Origin: Halomonas elongata DSM 2581
GTDB taxonomy: Bacteria; Pseudomonadota; Gammaproteobacteria; Pseudomonadales; Halomonadaceae
Direction: 5' to 3'
DNA length: 64,000 nt
Assembly: GCF_000196875.2 (NCBI RefSeq)
Contig: NC_014532.2
Location: 930,001 to 994,000 of the forward strand
Under the pieces are notes generated by a model that was not told the DNA's origin, searched no databases, and worked only from the letters and a program-made list of their open reading frames with translations. Shown here piece after piece: positions 53,404 to 62,861 of the stretch. The translations under genes were made by a program, and so were the position numbers. The stretch's first letter is position 1; the number at the start of each line of letters is the position of its first letter.

Positions 53404-54309
53404 TCACAGCGAGGTGTCGAGCTCGCCGATCAAGCGTTCGCGTCGCTTCAGTGCGGCGAGTCCGGCATCCCCCAGCTGGCTCGCCGCCTCGCTCAACAGT
53501 CCCTCCGCCAGCAGCATGAAGGCGCACATGCTGTTGCTGAAGAACAGGCTGTGGTTGGGCACGGGAAAGGTGTAGTGAGCCACCTTGGCGAGGGGAGAGC
53601 TCGTGGAGTCCGTCAGGGCGATGAGGCGAATGCCCTGGCGGGCCGCTACCTCGGCGGTGGCCAGCACGCTTGGGGTATAGGGAAAGCAGCTTGCCACCAC
53701 CAGCACGTCGCCTTCGTCGAGCTGGGCCAGGGCGTCCGCGACACCATGACGCGCGGCATCGAGCGGCGCCACGTCCGGGCGCAGCATGCCCAGACCATAG
53801 GCCATGAAGGAAGCCAGCGAAGCGAACTGACGCATGCCGTGGACTCTCACGCGGCGTGCCTCGACCAGCATTGCGGCGGCCTGCGCGAAGGCCTCTCCAT
53901 CGATCCCTGCCACCATGTCGCCGATATTGGCGCATTCCTGGCGTCCCAGGCGGGACAACCGGGCCTGGCCATCATCGTTGCCATCGCCGTCCAGCAGCCG
54001 GGAAACCTGATCGCTGTAGAAGCTCTTGCCTTCGGTCACGTTGCGTCGGAAGACGGCCTGCAGGCCGGTGAACCCCTCGAATCCCAGGCGTTGGGCCAGG
54101 CGGGATAGCGTGGAGGGGCTGACGCCCAGGCGTTCGGCCAGATCGCTGATCGAGGAGACCGCTGCTTGCTGGGGAGCGGTGACCAGTGCCGTCAGCACGT
54201 GTCGCGAGCGCTTGCCCAGGCGTACCGAGCCCTCGCCATCGTCGATGTCGGCGAGCAGGCACTCGAGGTCTCCAAGCGTTTCGGGGCGACGAGAGGCGGA
54301 TGGCGGCAT
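53404..54309 (-). CDS. RpiR/MurR-family transcriptional regulator
   Basis: 301 aa. The HTH domain (~40-105: VSSISDLAERLGVSPSTLSRLAQRLGFEGFTGLQAVFRRN) and the SIS domain (~130-265: VHGMRQFASLASFMAYGL, DVLVVASCFPYTPSVLATAEVAARQGIRLIALTDS) define the family. RpiR proteins sense sugar phosphates or amino compounds. It is divergent from an aminotransferase gene with an inverted repeat between them, so it probably regulates that gene and itself. Confidence 0.92.
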   Translation of the reverse strand: MPPSASRRPETLGDLECLLADIDDGEGSVRLGKRSRHVLTALVTAPQQAAVSSISDLAERLGVSPSTLSRLAQRLGFEGFTGLQAVFRRNVTEGKSFYSDQVSRLLDGDGNDDGQARLSRLGRQECANIGDMVAGIDGEAFAQAAAMLVEARRVRVHGMRQFASLASFMAYGLGMLRPDVAPLDAARHGVADALAQLDEGDVLVVASCFPYTPSVLATAEVAARQGIRLIALTDSTSSPLAKVAHYTFPVPNHSLFFSNSMCAFMLLAEGLLSEAASQLGDAGLAALKRRERLIGELDTSL

Positions 54310-54400
54310 GGTGGATTCCGAGGATGTCGTGAAGCATTCGCTGATCGGGGAGCATTGTAGCGCCCGGGGCGCTGTGACGTCAGTGATGTACGATTTCTAT

Positions 54401-54438
54401 TTGCAAATATATTTCCGTATAAACATTATAGGAAATAT
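54401..54438. promoter_or_regulatory. Divergent promoter with RpiR-type inverted repeat
   Basis: An 8-bp perfect inverted repeat ATATTTCC-N14-GGAAATAT (54409-54438) overlaps a rightward promoter TTGCAA-17-CATTAT (54401-54429). A minus-strand TATAAT lies at 54425-54430. The stretch is strikingly AT-rich compared with its surroundings. Confidence 0.6.
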
Positions 54439-54467
54439 TGTTGCGATAAATGGCCCGGGAGGGTCGC

Positions 54468-55796
54468 ATGAGTCACGTCTTCCACCGTCATCTCGAACAG
54501 CACTATCCCACCGCCGTGGGCGGCGAGGGCCCTTATTTGATCGACGCCGAGGGGCGTCGTTACCTGGATGCCTGCGGGGGTGCTGCCGTGTCTTGCCTGG
54601 GCCACAGCGACGCCGAGGTGATCGAGGCCATCCGCGAGCAGGTCGGCCGGCTCGCCTATGCGCACACCTCCTTCTTCACCAGCGAACCGATGGAGGCGCT
54701 GGCCGACTTCCTGATCGAACGGGCCCCGTCCGGGCTGTCATCGGTCTATTTCGTGTCGGGGGGATCCGAGGCGGTGGAGGCGGCGCTGAAGATGGCGCGT
54801 CAGTATTTCCTCGAGCGCGGCGAACCCCAGCGCAAACACCTGATCGCGCGTCGCCAGAGTTATCACGGCAACACCCTGGGCGCGCTGGCCACCGGCGGTA
54901 ATACCTGGCGACGGCGCCAGTTCGAGCCGATGCTGGTGGAGGTGAGCCATGTCAGCCCCTGCTATGCCTATCGTGACCAGGCACCGGGCGAAACACCGGA
55001 AGCCTATGGCGAGCGCCTGGCCGCGGAGCTGGAGGCCGAGATCGAGCGGCTCGGCCCCGAGACGGTGATGGCCTTCGTCGCCGAGCCGGTGGTCGGCGCG
55101 ACGCTCGGCGCGGTGCCGGCTGTTCCGGGCTACTTCAAGCGGGTGCGCGAGATCTGCGATCGGCACGGGATCCTGCTGATCCTCGACGAGGTGATGTGCG
55201 GCATGGGCCGCACCGGGAGCCTGTTCGCCGCCGAGCAGGAGGGCGTGGTGCCGGATCTGACGACCATCGCCAAGGGACTGGGAGGCGGTTATCAGCCGAT
55301 CGGCGCGACCCTGGTCAGCGAGCGGATCCGTTCGGCCATCGCCGAGGGCTCGGGTTTCTTTCAGCACGGTCATACCTATATCGGCCACGCCACTGCCTGC
55401 GCCGCCGCGCTGGCGGTGCAGCGGGCCATCGAGCAGCGCGATCTGTTGTCCCGGGTGCGTCAACTGGGCGAGGGGCTGCAGCAGCGTCTGGTCGACCGCT
55501 TCGCCGATCACCCCCACGTCGGTGATATCCGCGGGCGCGGTCTGTTTCGGGGCCTCGAGCTGGTGGCGGAGCGCGATGGCAAGACGCCGTTCGATCCGTC
55601 GCGCAAGCTGCATGCCGAGATCAAGCGCACGGCCATGGACGAGGGGCTGATGTGCTATCCGATGGGCGGCACCATCGACGGCCGGTCGGGCGATCATATC
55701 CTGCTGGCGCCGCCGTTCATTCTCGAGCCGTACCAACTGGACGAGATTGTCGACAAGCTCGACATTAGCCTGAAACGTGTCTTCGAACGCCGCTGA
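54468..55796 (+). CDS. Class III PLP-dependent aminotransferase, substrate unknown
   Basis: 442 aa. Motifs: DACGGAAVSCLGHSDAEV, YFVSGGSEAVEAALKMARQYF, HGILLILDEVMCGMGRTG and the PLP-lysine block TTIAKGLGGGYQPIGA, then HGHTYIGHATACAAALAV. Resembles omega-amino acid and taurine-type transaminases. Divergent RpiR regulator and a downstream CMD-like protein (12-nt gap) make a small catabolic module. Start at 54468 with GGGAGGG. Substrate not inferable. Confidence 0.9.
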   Translation: MSHVFHRHLEQHYPTAVGGEGPYLIDAEGRRYLDACGGAAVSCLGHSDAEVIEAIREQVGRLAYAHTSFFTSEPMEALADFLIERAPSGLSSVYFVSGGSEAVEAALKMARQYFLERGEPQRKHLIARRQSYHGNTLGALATGGNTWRRRQFEPMLVEVSHVSPCYAYRDQAPGETPEAYGERLAAELEAEIERLGPETVMAFVAEPVVGATLGAVPAVPGYFKRVREICDRHGILLILDEVMCGMGRTGSLFAAEQEGVVPDLTTIAKGLGGGYQPIGATLVSERIRSAIAEGSGFFQHGHTYIGHATACAAALAVQRAIEQRDLLSRVRQLGEGLQQRLVDRFADHPHVGDIRGRGLFRGLELVAERDGKTPFDPSRKLHAEIKRTAMDEGLMCYPMGGTIDGRSGDHILLAPPFILEPYQLDEIVDKLDISLKRVFERR

Positions 55797-55808
55797 AGGA
55801 GCCCGACC

Positions 55809-56378
55809 ATGACCATCGAATCCCGCCTCTCGCCGCTGGACGAGGAACGGATGGAGCCGCAACAGCGCCGCGTCCTCGATGCCATTCTCGGCGGCCCGCG
55901 CGGCAACCTGGACGGTCCCTTCCTGGCCTGGATTCACAGTCCGGAACTGGCCGACCACGCCCAGCGCCTGGGAGCCTTCTGCCGTTACGGCACGCGCCTG
56001 GAACGGCGGCTGACGGAACTGGCGATCCTGTTCACCGCCGCCTGGTGGCAGTCTCAGGCGGAATGGCAGATTCACGAGCCCATCGCCCGCGAGGCCGGCG
56101 TCGCCGAGTCGGTGATCGAGGCCCTGTGCGAAGGTCGCGAGCCGGCCTTCGAACGCGACGACGAAGCGCTGGTGGTGCGGCTGGGCAGGACGCTCTACAC
56201 CACGCGTCGCGTCGACGAGGCGCTCTATGCCGAGGCCGTGTCGGCCTTTGGCGAGCCGGCCGTGGTCGAGCTGGTGGGGGTGTTCGGCTACTACGCCCTG
56301 GTGGCCATGACGCTCAATGTCTTCGAGGTGCGTCGCGGCAGCGGTCCACTGCCGTTTGACGAGCCGCCCGCCGTGTAA
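55809..56378 (+). CDS. Carboxymuconolactone-decarboxylase-like (AhpD-fold) protein
   Basis: 189 aa. Conserved CMD pattern: PFLAWIHSPELADHAQRLGAFCRYGTRLERRLTELAIL, then QAEWQIHEPIAREAGV containing the usual E..xH motif. The AhpD CxxC pair is absent, so it fits the gamma-CMD-like group, not a peroxidase. Downstream of the aminotransferase with a 12-nt gap; probably cotranscribed. Reaction unknown. Confidence 0.8.
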   Translation: MTIESRLSPLDEERMEPQQRRVLDAILGGPRGNLDGPFLAWIHSPELADHAQRLGAFCRYGTRLERRLTELAILFTAAWWQSQAEWQIHEPIAREAGVAESVIEALCEGREPAFERDDEALVVRLGRTLYTTRRVDEALYAEAVSAFGEPAVVELVGVFGYYALVAMTLNVFEVRRGSGPLPFDEPPAV

Positions 56379-56472
56379 TCTTTTGCGCGACACGGCTGCG
56401 GAAGGAGTGTTCTTTCAGGCTGTTATACCGCTATGCTGACGTCATTGCCTCTGTCAGGGATGACCGAACGCC

Positions 56473-58272
56473 ATGGCCGACAGCACCTTAGTCTTCACGC
56501 TTCTGGGCCTGACCCTGGCCGCCTTCGTCTGGGGGCGGTTTCGCTATGACCTCGTCGCCCTGGCCGCGTTGCTGACGGCGGTACTGCTGGGCCTGGTGCC
56601 GGCGGAGGAGGCGTTCCTCGGCTTCGGCCATCCGGCGGTGATCACGGTGGCGGCGGTGCTGGTGCTCAGTCGCGGGTTCGAGCGTTCCGGCCTGGTCGAC
56701 CTGATCGCCGAACAGGCGCTCAAGGTCGGCGATCGTCTGTTGCTGCAACTGCTGGTATTGACCGGCACGGTGCTGGTGCTCTCCGGGGTGATGAACAATG
56801 TCGGCGCCCTGGCCTTGATGCTGCCGGTGGCGATCCGCATGGCGCGCGAGCATGGCAGCCCGCCTTCGCTGCTGCTGATGCCATTGGCCTTTGGTTCGCT
56901 GCTGGGCGGGCTGACTACCCTGATCGGCACGCCGCCCAATATCATCATCTCCAGCTATCGTGGCTCCCTGGGCGGCGATAGCTTCGGCATGTTCTCGTTC
57001 TTTCCCGTCGGCTCCGTAGTGGCACTCTGCGGGTTGGCCTTCATCGTGCTGTTGGGCTGGCGGCTGGTACCCAAGCGCGCCGGTAGCGCGTCCACCGAGG
57101 CGATGTTCGATACCGCCCATTACCTGGTGGAGCTGCGCGTGCCGGAAAAAGCCAAGGCGGAAGGCTGGACCCTGCACGATCTCCGCGAAGCCATCGACGA
57201 GACCATCCCGATACTGGCGGTGGTGCGTGGCGAACGACGTCACGCCGGGCATACCTTTCATGGCGCGTTGCACGAGGGCGATATCCTGCTGGTGGAGGCC
57301 GGCCCCGACGAGATGAAGCTGCTCGAGGACAAGGCCGGTCTCGAGGTCGGCCCCGAACCCGATGACGAGTCCGCACAAGAGGACAGCAGCGAGGAAGCCG
57401 AGACCTTCGACACCGAAGGCCTGCACCTGGTGGAGGCGGTGGTACGCAACGACTCCATGATGATCAATCGTACCGTCGCCCAGTTGCGCCTGCATAACCA
57501 GTACGGTCTGCATCTGGTGGCGGTGGCCCGGGACGGTGGCCGGCTCAATCAGCGGCTGCGCGACATTCGTTTTCGTCCCGGCGATGTACTGTTGCTGCAG
57601 GGTAGCGAGAGCGAGCTCGCCGAGAGCCTGGTGACCCTGGGCTGCCTGCCGCTGGCCAAGCGCGATCTGAGCCTCGGCCAGCCACGCCTGCTGCTGGTCT
57701 CGGTGGGCATCTTCACCGTCGCCATCCTGGCCATGGTGCTGGATCTGTTGCCCTCGTCGGTGGCCTTGGCCGGGGCGGCCCTGGTCTCGTTGCTGGTGGG
57801 CGTGCTGCCGTTGCGCGAAGGCTATCAGGCCATCGACGGGCCGGTGATCGTCCTGCTGGGGGCGATGATTCCGGTGGGGCAGGCTCTGGAAACCAGCGGC
57901 GGCGCTGCCTTGATCGCCGAGGCGATGCTGGCGCTGGGCAGCGACTGGCCGGTGGTGGTGACCCTGGCGGGTCTCTTCCTGCTGAGCACCTTGCTGTCCA
58001 ACGTGGTCAACAACGCCGCTGCCGCACTCCTGATGGCGCCCATCGCGGCGAGCCTGGCCAAGGGCTTCGATGCCTCCCTGGACCCGTTCCTGATGGTGGT
58101 GGCGGTAAGTGCTTCCTGCGCCTTCCTGACACCCATCGGCCATCAATCCAACACCCTGGTGATGGGGCCTGGCGGCTATCGCTTCGGCGATTACTGGTGG
58201 CTGGGGCTGCCGCTATCGCTGGTGGTGATGGCGGTGACCATACCGATGGTGCTGCTGGTGTGGCCCTTGTAG
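56473..58272 (+). CDS. SLC13-family permease with two TrkA_C domains
   Basis: 599 aa. About eleven membrane segments: residues ~1-205 and ~395-599 form two halves of a DASS/SLC13 fold with re-entrant NVVNNAAAALLMAPI and the first-half MNNVGALALMLPV and TTLIGTPPNIIIS motifs. Between them are two RCK/TrkA_C domains (~213-290 and ~317-378: HLVEAVVRNDSMMINRTVAQL...RPGDVLLLQG). Likely an anion or organic-anion/Na+ symporter gated by a cytosolic ligand. Confidence 0.88.
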   Translation: MADSTLVFTLLGLTLAAFVWGRFRYDLVALAALLTAVLLGLVPAEEAFLGFGHPAVITVAAVLVLSRGFERSGLVDLIAEQALKVGDRLLLQLLVLTGTVLVLSGVMNNVGALALMLPVAIRMAREHGSPPSLLLMPLAFGSLLGGLTTLIGTPPNIIISSYRGSLGGDSFGMFSFFPVGSVVALCGLAFIVLLGWRLVPKRAGSASTEAMFDTAHYLVELRVPEKAKAEGWTLHDLREAIDETIPILAVVRGERRHAGHTFHGALHEGDILLVEAGPDEMKLLEDKAGLEVGPEPDDESAQEDSSEEAETFDTEGLHLVEAVVRNDSMMINRTVAQLRLHNQYGLHLVAVARDGGRLNQRLRDIRFRPGDVLLLQGSESELAESLVTLGCLPLAKRDLSLGQPRLLLVSVGIFTVAILAMVLDLLPSSVALAGAALVSLLVGVLPLREGYQAIDGPVIVLLGAMIPVGQALETSGGAALIAEAMLALGSDWPVVVTLAGLFLLSTLLSNVVNNAAAALLMAPIAASLAKGFDASLDPFLMVVAVSASCAFLTPIGHQSNTLVMGPGGYRFGDYWWLGLPLSLVVMAVTIPMVLLVWPL

Positions 58273-58293
58273 GAAACCTCGATCAGCAGCGAA

Positions 58294-58318
58294 AAGCCCC
58301 GGCTCAAGGCCGGGGCTT
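58294..58318. terminator. Bidirectional terminator between SLC13 permease and fadE
   Basis: A 10-bp stem (AAGCCCCGGC / GCCGGGGCTT) with loop TCAAG. On the minus strand it is followed by TTTT (from 58292-58295), favouring termination of fadE; on the plus strand it has no T-tract beyond the stem-end TT. Confidence 0.8.
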
Positions 58319-58345
58319 CGCGTCATGGTGGAAGAGAAGAAGGCG

Positions 58346-60793
58346 TCAGGCGGGGTGGTGGCGCAGCACCTTGGACTTGTCGGTGACGAAGGCGTCGTAC
58401 TCGAAGTCGTCCACGGTCAGCATGTCCAGCACCTCGGCTTCGCGCTGGCGCATGAAGGTGGCGTCCTCCTCGCTGATCAGCCCGGCGGCGAAGGCGGCCT
58501 CCACCTGCTGTTCGGGATGCAGCGCCTCGGCCGGGATCTCGCCCTTGGCGTGTGCCTTGCCGACCGTGCGATACAGGGCCTCGGCACGTTCCTGGGTGGC
58601 CAGCAGTGCGTTGTAGCGAGCCAGCGGGTTGTCCTGAGGGCCGTCGTTGGTGTCCCAGGTATTGGCGGTGAGTTTGTGGCGCAGGGCGCTGTCGCAGGAG
58701 ACGGATTGGGCGATGGCTCGCGACAGGTCGTCCTGAGGGCGCGACCAGCGTCGGCCGAGGGGCATGACGATCAGGCGCAGTGTGCGGCCGAGGGCGCGGT
58801 TGGGCAGGTTCTCGAAGAGTTCGACGAAGGCCTGTTCGGCACGTCCCAGCAACAGGCGGGCGGCGTAGTGCAGCAAGGCTTCCTCGCCCTCGACGCGGTC
58901 GCCCTCGTGCCATTGCTTGAGCAGCATGCTGGCCAGGTAGAGGTTGGAGAGCACATCGCCGAGCCGGGCGGAGAGCATCTCGCGCTGCTTGAGCTTCGAA
59001 CCGAGGCTGGCCATGGCGGCATCGGCGGCGAGGCCGAAGCCGGAGGACAGGCGGGCGATGTCCTTGGCGTAGGGCGCGGCAACATCGTCGAAGGGCACCT
59101 CGGGCTTGCCGAGGCCGAGCCCCTGGGTCAGGGCGCGGGCGGCGTTGCCGAAGATCAGGCCGGCATGGTTGAAGAAGGCCCGGTCGAAGGCCTTGGAATC
59201 GTCGGCGTCCTTGGCGGCCAGTTCCTCGAGGACGTAAGGATGGCAGCGGATCGCGCCCTGACCGAAGATCATCAGGTTGCGCGTCATGATGTTGGCGCCC
59301 TCGACGGTGATGGCCACCGGGTTGGCGCTATAGCCGATGCCGAGATAGTTGCGTGGCCCGAGCGTCACCGCCTTGCCGCCGTGGATATCCATGGCGTCGG
59401 CGAGGATGTCGCGCTGGAACTCGGTCAACTGGCTCTTGAGGATCGCCGAGGGTACCGCCGGCTTCTCGCCGTGGTCGATGGTGTTGGCGGTCTGGTAGAC
59501 GGCCGCCTGGGCGATATAGGCCAGTGCCGTCATGCGGGCCAGGGGCTCCTGGACACCTTCCATCTCGGCCACCGGCACGTTGAACTGACGGCGGATGCGG
59601 GCGAAGCCGCCGCTCCAGCCGATGGCGTAGCGGGCCGTGCCGGTGGCGCCGGAGGGCAGGGTGATGCAGCGGCCGACGGACAGGCACTCGACCAGCATGC
59701 GCCAGCCCTGGCCGATCATTTCCTCGCCGCCGATGATGGTCGAGAGCGGCACGAAGACCTTGTCGCCCTTGATCGGGCCGTTGAGGAAGGGGCTGCCGAT
59801 GGGGTGGTGGCGTCGGCCGATCTGCATGCCTTCGGTGTCGCGGGGCACCAGTGCCAGGGTGATGCCGCGATCCTCGTCGTCGCCGAGCAGATGCTCGGGG
59901 TCGAACAGGCGGAAGGCCAGGCCGACCACGGTGGCGATGGGGGCCAGGGTGATCCAGCGTTTCTCGAAGGTCAGCTCCAGGCCCAGCACTTCCTCGCCGT
60001 CGATGGTGCGCTTGCAGACCACGCCGGTATCCGGCAGCGACGTGGCGTCACTGCCCGCACGTGGGCCGGTCAGTCCGAAACAGGGGATCTCGCGACCATC
60101 TGCCAGGCGCGGCAGGTAGTGGTTCTTCTGTTCCTCGGTGCCGTACTTGAGCAGCAGCTCGCCCGGGCCGAGGGAGTTGGGCACCCCGACGGTGACCATC
60201 AGGGTCTCGCTGATCGACAGCTTCTGCAGGATCGTCGACTGTGCCTTGGCGGAGAAGCCCAGGCCGCCGTATTCCTTGGGGATGATCATGCCGAAGAAAC
60301 GTTCGCGCTTGAGATAATCCCAGAGCTCCTGGGGCAGGTCGGCCCGCTCGCGGGCGATGTCCCAGGCATTGCACATGCCGGCGGCGACGCCGCACTGGTG
60401 ATCGACGAAGGCTCGCTCCTCGTCGCTCAGGCCATCGTCGCGGAAGGCCAGCAAACGATTCCAGTCCGGGCGCCCGGAGAACAGCTCGCCGTCCCAGGCC
60501 ACGCTACCGGCTTCCAGGGCGGTGCGTTCGGTATCCGAGACCTTGGGGGCGACCTTCTTGAACATCGCGAACAGTCGCGGCGTCAGCCAGGCGCTGCGTA
60601 CGCCCGGCAGGCCGCAAGCGGCGATGCCGGCGGTGGCGATCAGCAGCAGCACGCCGATCACCGGTGCGCCGGCGAAGATGCCGATCAGGCCGGTCACGCC
60701 GGTGACCGCCAGTGCGGGCAAGGCGCCGGCCTCGCGGCGCATCACGATGAGCAGGCCGATCACGGCCAGCACGAGCAGGATCAGGGTCAGCAT
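58346..60793 (-). CDS. fadE: FadE-type acyl-CoA dehydrogenase
   Basis: 815 aa, the size of E. coli FadE (814). N-terminal hydrophobic segments (~1-30 and ~35-55: IGIFAGAPVIGVLLLIATAG) suggest membrane association, followed by the acyl-CoA dehydrogenase core: FFGMIIPKEYGGLGFS, GPRAGSDATSLPDTG, FEKRWITLAPIATV, LSVGRCITLPSGATG, and MDIHGGKAVTLGPRNYLGIGY, then the family's C-terminal extension. First step of fatty acid beta-oxidation. A PsrA-like operator lies 35 nt upstream. Confidence 0.95.
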   Translation of the reverse strand: MLTLILLVLAVIGLLIVMRREAGALPALAVTGVTGLIGIFAGAPVIGVLLLIATAGIAACGLPGVRSAWLTPRLFAMFKKVAPKVSDTERTALEAGSVAWDGELFSGRPDWNRLLAFRDDGLSDEERAFVDHQCGVAAGMCNAWDIARERADLPQELWDYLKRERFFGMIIPKEYGGLGFSAKAQSTILQKLSISETLMVTVGVPNSLGPGELLLKYGTEEQKNHYLPRLADGREIPCFGLTGPRAGSDATSLPDTGVVCKRTIDGEEVLGLELTFEKRWITLAPIATVVGLAFRLFDPEHLLGDDEDRGITLALVPRDTEGMQIGRRHHPIGSPFLNGPIKGDKVFVPLSTIIGGEEMIGQGWRMLVECLSVGRCITLPSGATGTARYAIGWSGGFARIRRQFNVPVAEMEGVQEPLARMTALAYIAQAAVYQTANTIDHGEKPAVPSAILKSQLTEFQRDILADAMDIHGGKAVTLGPRNYLGIGYSANPVAITVEGANIMTRNLMIFGQGAIRCHPYVLEELAAKDADDSKAFDRAFFNHAGLIFGNAARALTQGLGLGKPEVPFDDVAAPYAKDIARLSSGFGLAADAAMASLGSKLKQREMLSARLGDVLSNLYLASMLLKQWHEGDRVEGEEALLHYAARLLLGRAEQAFVELFENLPNRALGRTLRLIVMPLGRRWSRPQDDLSRAIAQSVSCDSALRHKLTANTWDTNDGPQDNPLARYNALLATQERAEALYRTVGKAHAKGEIPAEALHPEQQVEAAFAAGLISEEDATFMRQREAEVLDMLTVDDFEYDAFVTDKSKVLRHHPA

Positions 60794-60824
60794 GGGTGTC
60801 TCCGGGTCGTTATCATTGGCAAGG

Positions 60825-60844
60825 ATTCGAACATCTGTTTGAAT
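60825..60844. promoter_or_regulatory. PsrA-like operator upstream of fadE
   Basis: CGAAC-ATCT-GTTTG inside the longer inverted repeat ATTCGAAC-N4-GTTTGAAT. It matches the Pseudomonas PsrA pattern (G/C)AAAC-N4-GTTT(G/C) at nine of ten positions. PsrA is a fatty-acid-sensing repressor of fad genes. Confidence 0.6.
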
Positions 60845-60930
60845 TCTTGCAGAGTAGCCCAGTTCCCTGCAAGCGGCCAGCGATTTGGCGGTTTCCCCAC
60901 GCTGTTCTGCTCTTCGCTTCGGCGAGCAAT

Positions 60931-60965
60931 GAAAACGCCCCGCGCTGCGTCAGCAGGCGGGGCGT
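60931..60965 (-). terminator. Rho-independent terminator of betA
   Basis: On the minus strand, stem ACGCCCCGC / GCGGGGCGT (9 bp) with a 13-nt loop that can itself pair (CTG...CAG), followed by TTTT. It lies 28 nt after the betA stop. Confidence 0.8.
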
Positions 60966-60993
60966 GGCGGCGAGATAGCGGAGCGCGACAGGC

Positions 60994-62685
60994 TCAGTCG
61001 AGCCGGCGCATGGGCTCCTTCCGGGCGGGGGCGCCGTTGGCCACGTAGTAGGGCGCATCACTCTGGGGCAGCGGGTCGCGACCGCGGATCTTGTCGGCCA
61101 TCTTCTCGGCCAGCATGATCGTCGGGGCGTTGAGGTTACCGGTGGGGATCACCGGGAACAGCGATGCATCGACCACCCGCAGGCCTTCCAGTCCATGGAT
61201 ACGGCCGGCGCCATCGACCACGGCGTCATCGCCTTCGCCCATGCGGCAGCTACCGCAGGGATGGTAGGCGGTCTCGGCGTGTTCGCGCACGAAGGCATCG
61301 AGCTCGGCGTCGGACTGCACGTTCGGGCCGGGGGAAATCTCGCGACCGCGATAGGCATCGAAGGCCGGTTGCGCGATGATCTCGCGGGTCAGCCGGATGG
61401 CGTCGCGGAATTCCTGCCAGTCCTTGTCGGTGGACATGTAGTTGAACAGGATGCTGGGCGCCGCCGCGGGATCGCGGGAGGTCAGGCGCACTCGCCCTTC
61501 GCTCTCGGAGCGCATCGAGCCGACGTGGGCCTGGAAACCATGGGCCTGGACGGCGCTCTTGCCGTTGTAGCTGATGGCGATGGGCAGGAAGTGGTACTGC
61601 AGGTTGGGCCACTCTTCCTCGTCGCGGCTGCGGATGAAACCGGCCGCCTCGAACTGGTTGCTGGCGCCCACGCCTGTACCCAGGAACATCCATTCGGCAC
61701 CGATCTTCGGCTGGTTCCACCATTTCAGCGCCGGATACAGCGAGATCGGTTGGGTGCATTCGTACTGGATGTACATCTCCAGGTGATCCTGAAGATGGGC
61801 GCCGACATTCTCGTTGACCTGCACCGGTTCGATGCCGAATTCATCGAGCACGTCCTGTGGCCCCACGCCAGAGCGTTGCAGGATCTGCGGCGAGGCAATG
61901 GCGCCGGCACACAACAGCACCTCGCGGCGGGCGCGCACCTCTTGCGGCTGCCCCTTGCGTGCGTAACGCACCCCGGTGGCGCGCTTGCCCTCGAAGGTGA
62001 TGACGTCGGTGGTGGCGTGGGTCTCGATGGTCAGGTTCGGGCGTGACTTGGCCTGGTCGAGATAGCCGCGCGCCGTGGAGGCGCGACGACCGTTCGGCGT
62101 GACGAAACGGTCCATGGGGCCAAAGCCTTCCTGCTGGTAGCCGTTGACGTCCTCCGTGGCTGGGTAACCGGCCTGCTGACCCGCCTCGATAAAGGCGTGG
62201 TAGAGGGGGTTGTTGCCTTCCTTGGGCGTGGTGACGCTGACCGGGCCCTCGCCGCCATGGTAGTCGTTGGGACCGATGTCACGCGTCTCGGCCTTGCGGA
62301 AGTAGGGCAGGCAGTCGGCGTAGGTCCAGTCGCCGAGGCCATCGCGCTTGGCCCAGTTATCGTAATCAAGGGCGTTGCCGCGGATGTAGCACATGCCGTT
62401 GATCAGCGAGGAACCGCCGAGTCCCTTGCCACGTCCGCATTCCATGCGACGACCGTCCATGTGCGGTTCGGGGTCGGTCTCGAAGGCCCAGTTGTAGCGC
62501 TTGCCCTGCAACGGAAAGGCCAGTGCCGCAGGCATCTGGGTGCGGAAGTCGAAGCGATAGTCGGGGCCGCCGGCCTCGAGCAGCAGGACCTTGACGTCCG
62601 GGTCTTCGGTCAGGCGAGCGGCCAGGACGTTGCCGGCGGAACCGGCGCCGATGATGACGTAATCGAATTCACGGGTCTGAGACAT
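60994..62685 (-). CDS. betA: Choline dehydrogenase
   Basis: 563 aa GMC oxidoreductase. FAD-binding [47 protein letters not shown], and the active-site His475 in [10 protein letters not shown] (E. coli BetA uses His473). It oxidises choline to betaine aldehyde at the membrane, feeding BetB encoded upstream. ATG at 62685 with GGAGGCTCC just upstream. Glycine betaine made here is a compatible solute, in line with a halophile. Confidence 0.97.
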   Translation of the reverse strand: MSQTREFDYVIIGAGSAGNVLAARLTEDPDVKVLLLEAGGPDYRFDFRTQMPAALAFPLQGKRYNWAFETDPEPHMDGRRMECGRGKGLGGSSLINGMCYIRGNALDYDNWAKRDGLGDWTYADCLPYFRKAETRDIGPNDYHGGEGPVSVTTPKEGNNPLYHAFIEAGQQAGYPATEDVNGYQQEGFGPMDRFVTPNGRRASTARGYLDQAKSRPNLTIETHATTDVITFEGKRATGVRYARKGQPQEVRARREVLLCAGAIASPQILQRSGVGPQDVLDEFGIEPVQVNENVGAHLQDHLEMYIQYECTQPISLYPALKWWNQPKIGAEWMFLGTGVGASNQFEAAGFIRSRDEEEWPNLQYHFLPIAISYNGKSAVQAHGFQAHVGSMRSESEGRVRLTSRDPAAAPSILFNYMSTDKDWQEFRDAIRLTREIIAQPAFDAYRGREISPGPNVQSDAELDAFVREHAETAYHPCGSCRMGEGDDAVVDGAGRIHGLEGLRVVDASLFPVIPTGNLNAPTIMLAEKMADKIRGRDPLPQSDAPYYVANGAPARKEPMRRLD

Positions 62686-62784
62686 GGAGCCTCCCTGGGC
62701 AATGACAAAAAGAACTCGGTGGAAGATGAGCTTTGCCGGCGACAAGCCTGCGCGAGGGCGCTGTAAACCCATCCCTGGGCGCTA

Positions 62785-62806
62785 CATCCGCCATCCATGG
62801 CGGATG
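62785..62806 (-). repeat. Strong hairpin between betB and betA
   Basis: Perfect 10-bp stem CATCCGCCAT / ATGGCGGATG with a CC loop in the 176-nt betB-betA gap. No T-run, so more likely an mRNA processing or stability element, or a remnant repeat, than a terminator. Confidence 0.5.
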
Positions 62807-62861
62807 ACCCTCGCTTCGCCTTATCCTCGGCGCTCATCTCGCGAATAGCGCCAAGTGGCGA

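Noticed and set aside
58325..61048. Plus-strand open frame of about 900 codons opposite fadE
   Set aside because: It is a shadow of the minus-strand fadE frame; the translation is repetitive and without recognisable motifs.
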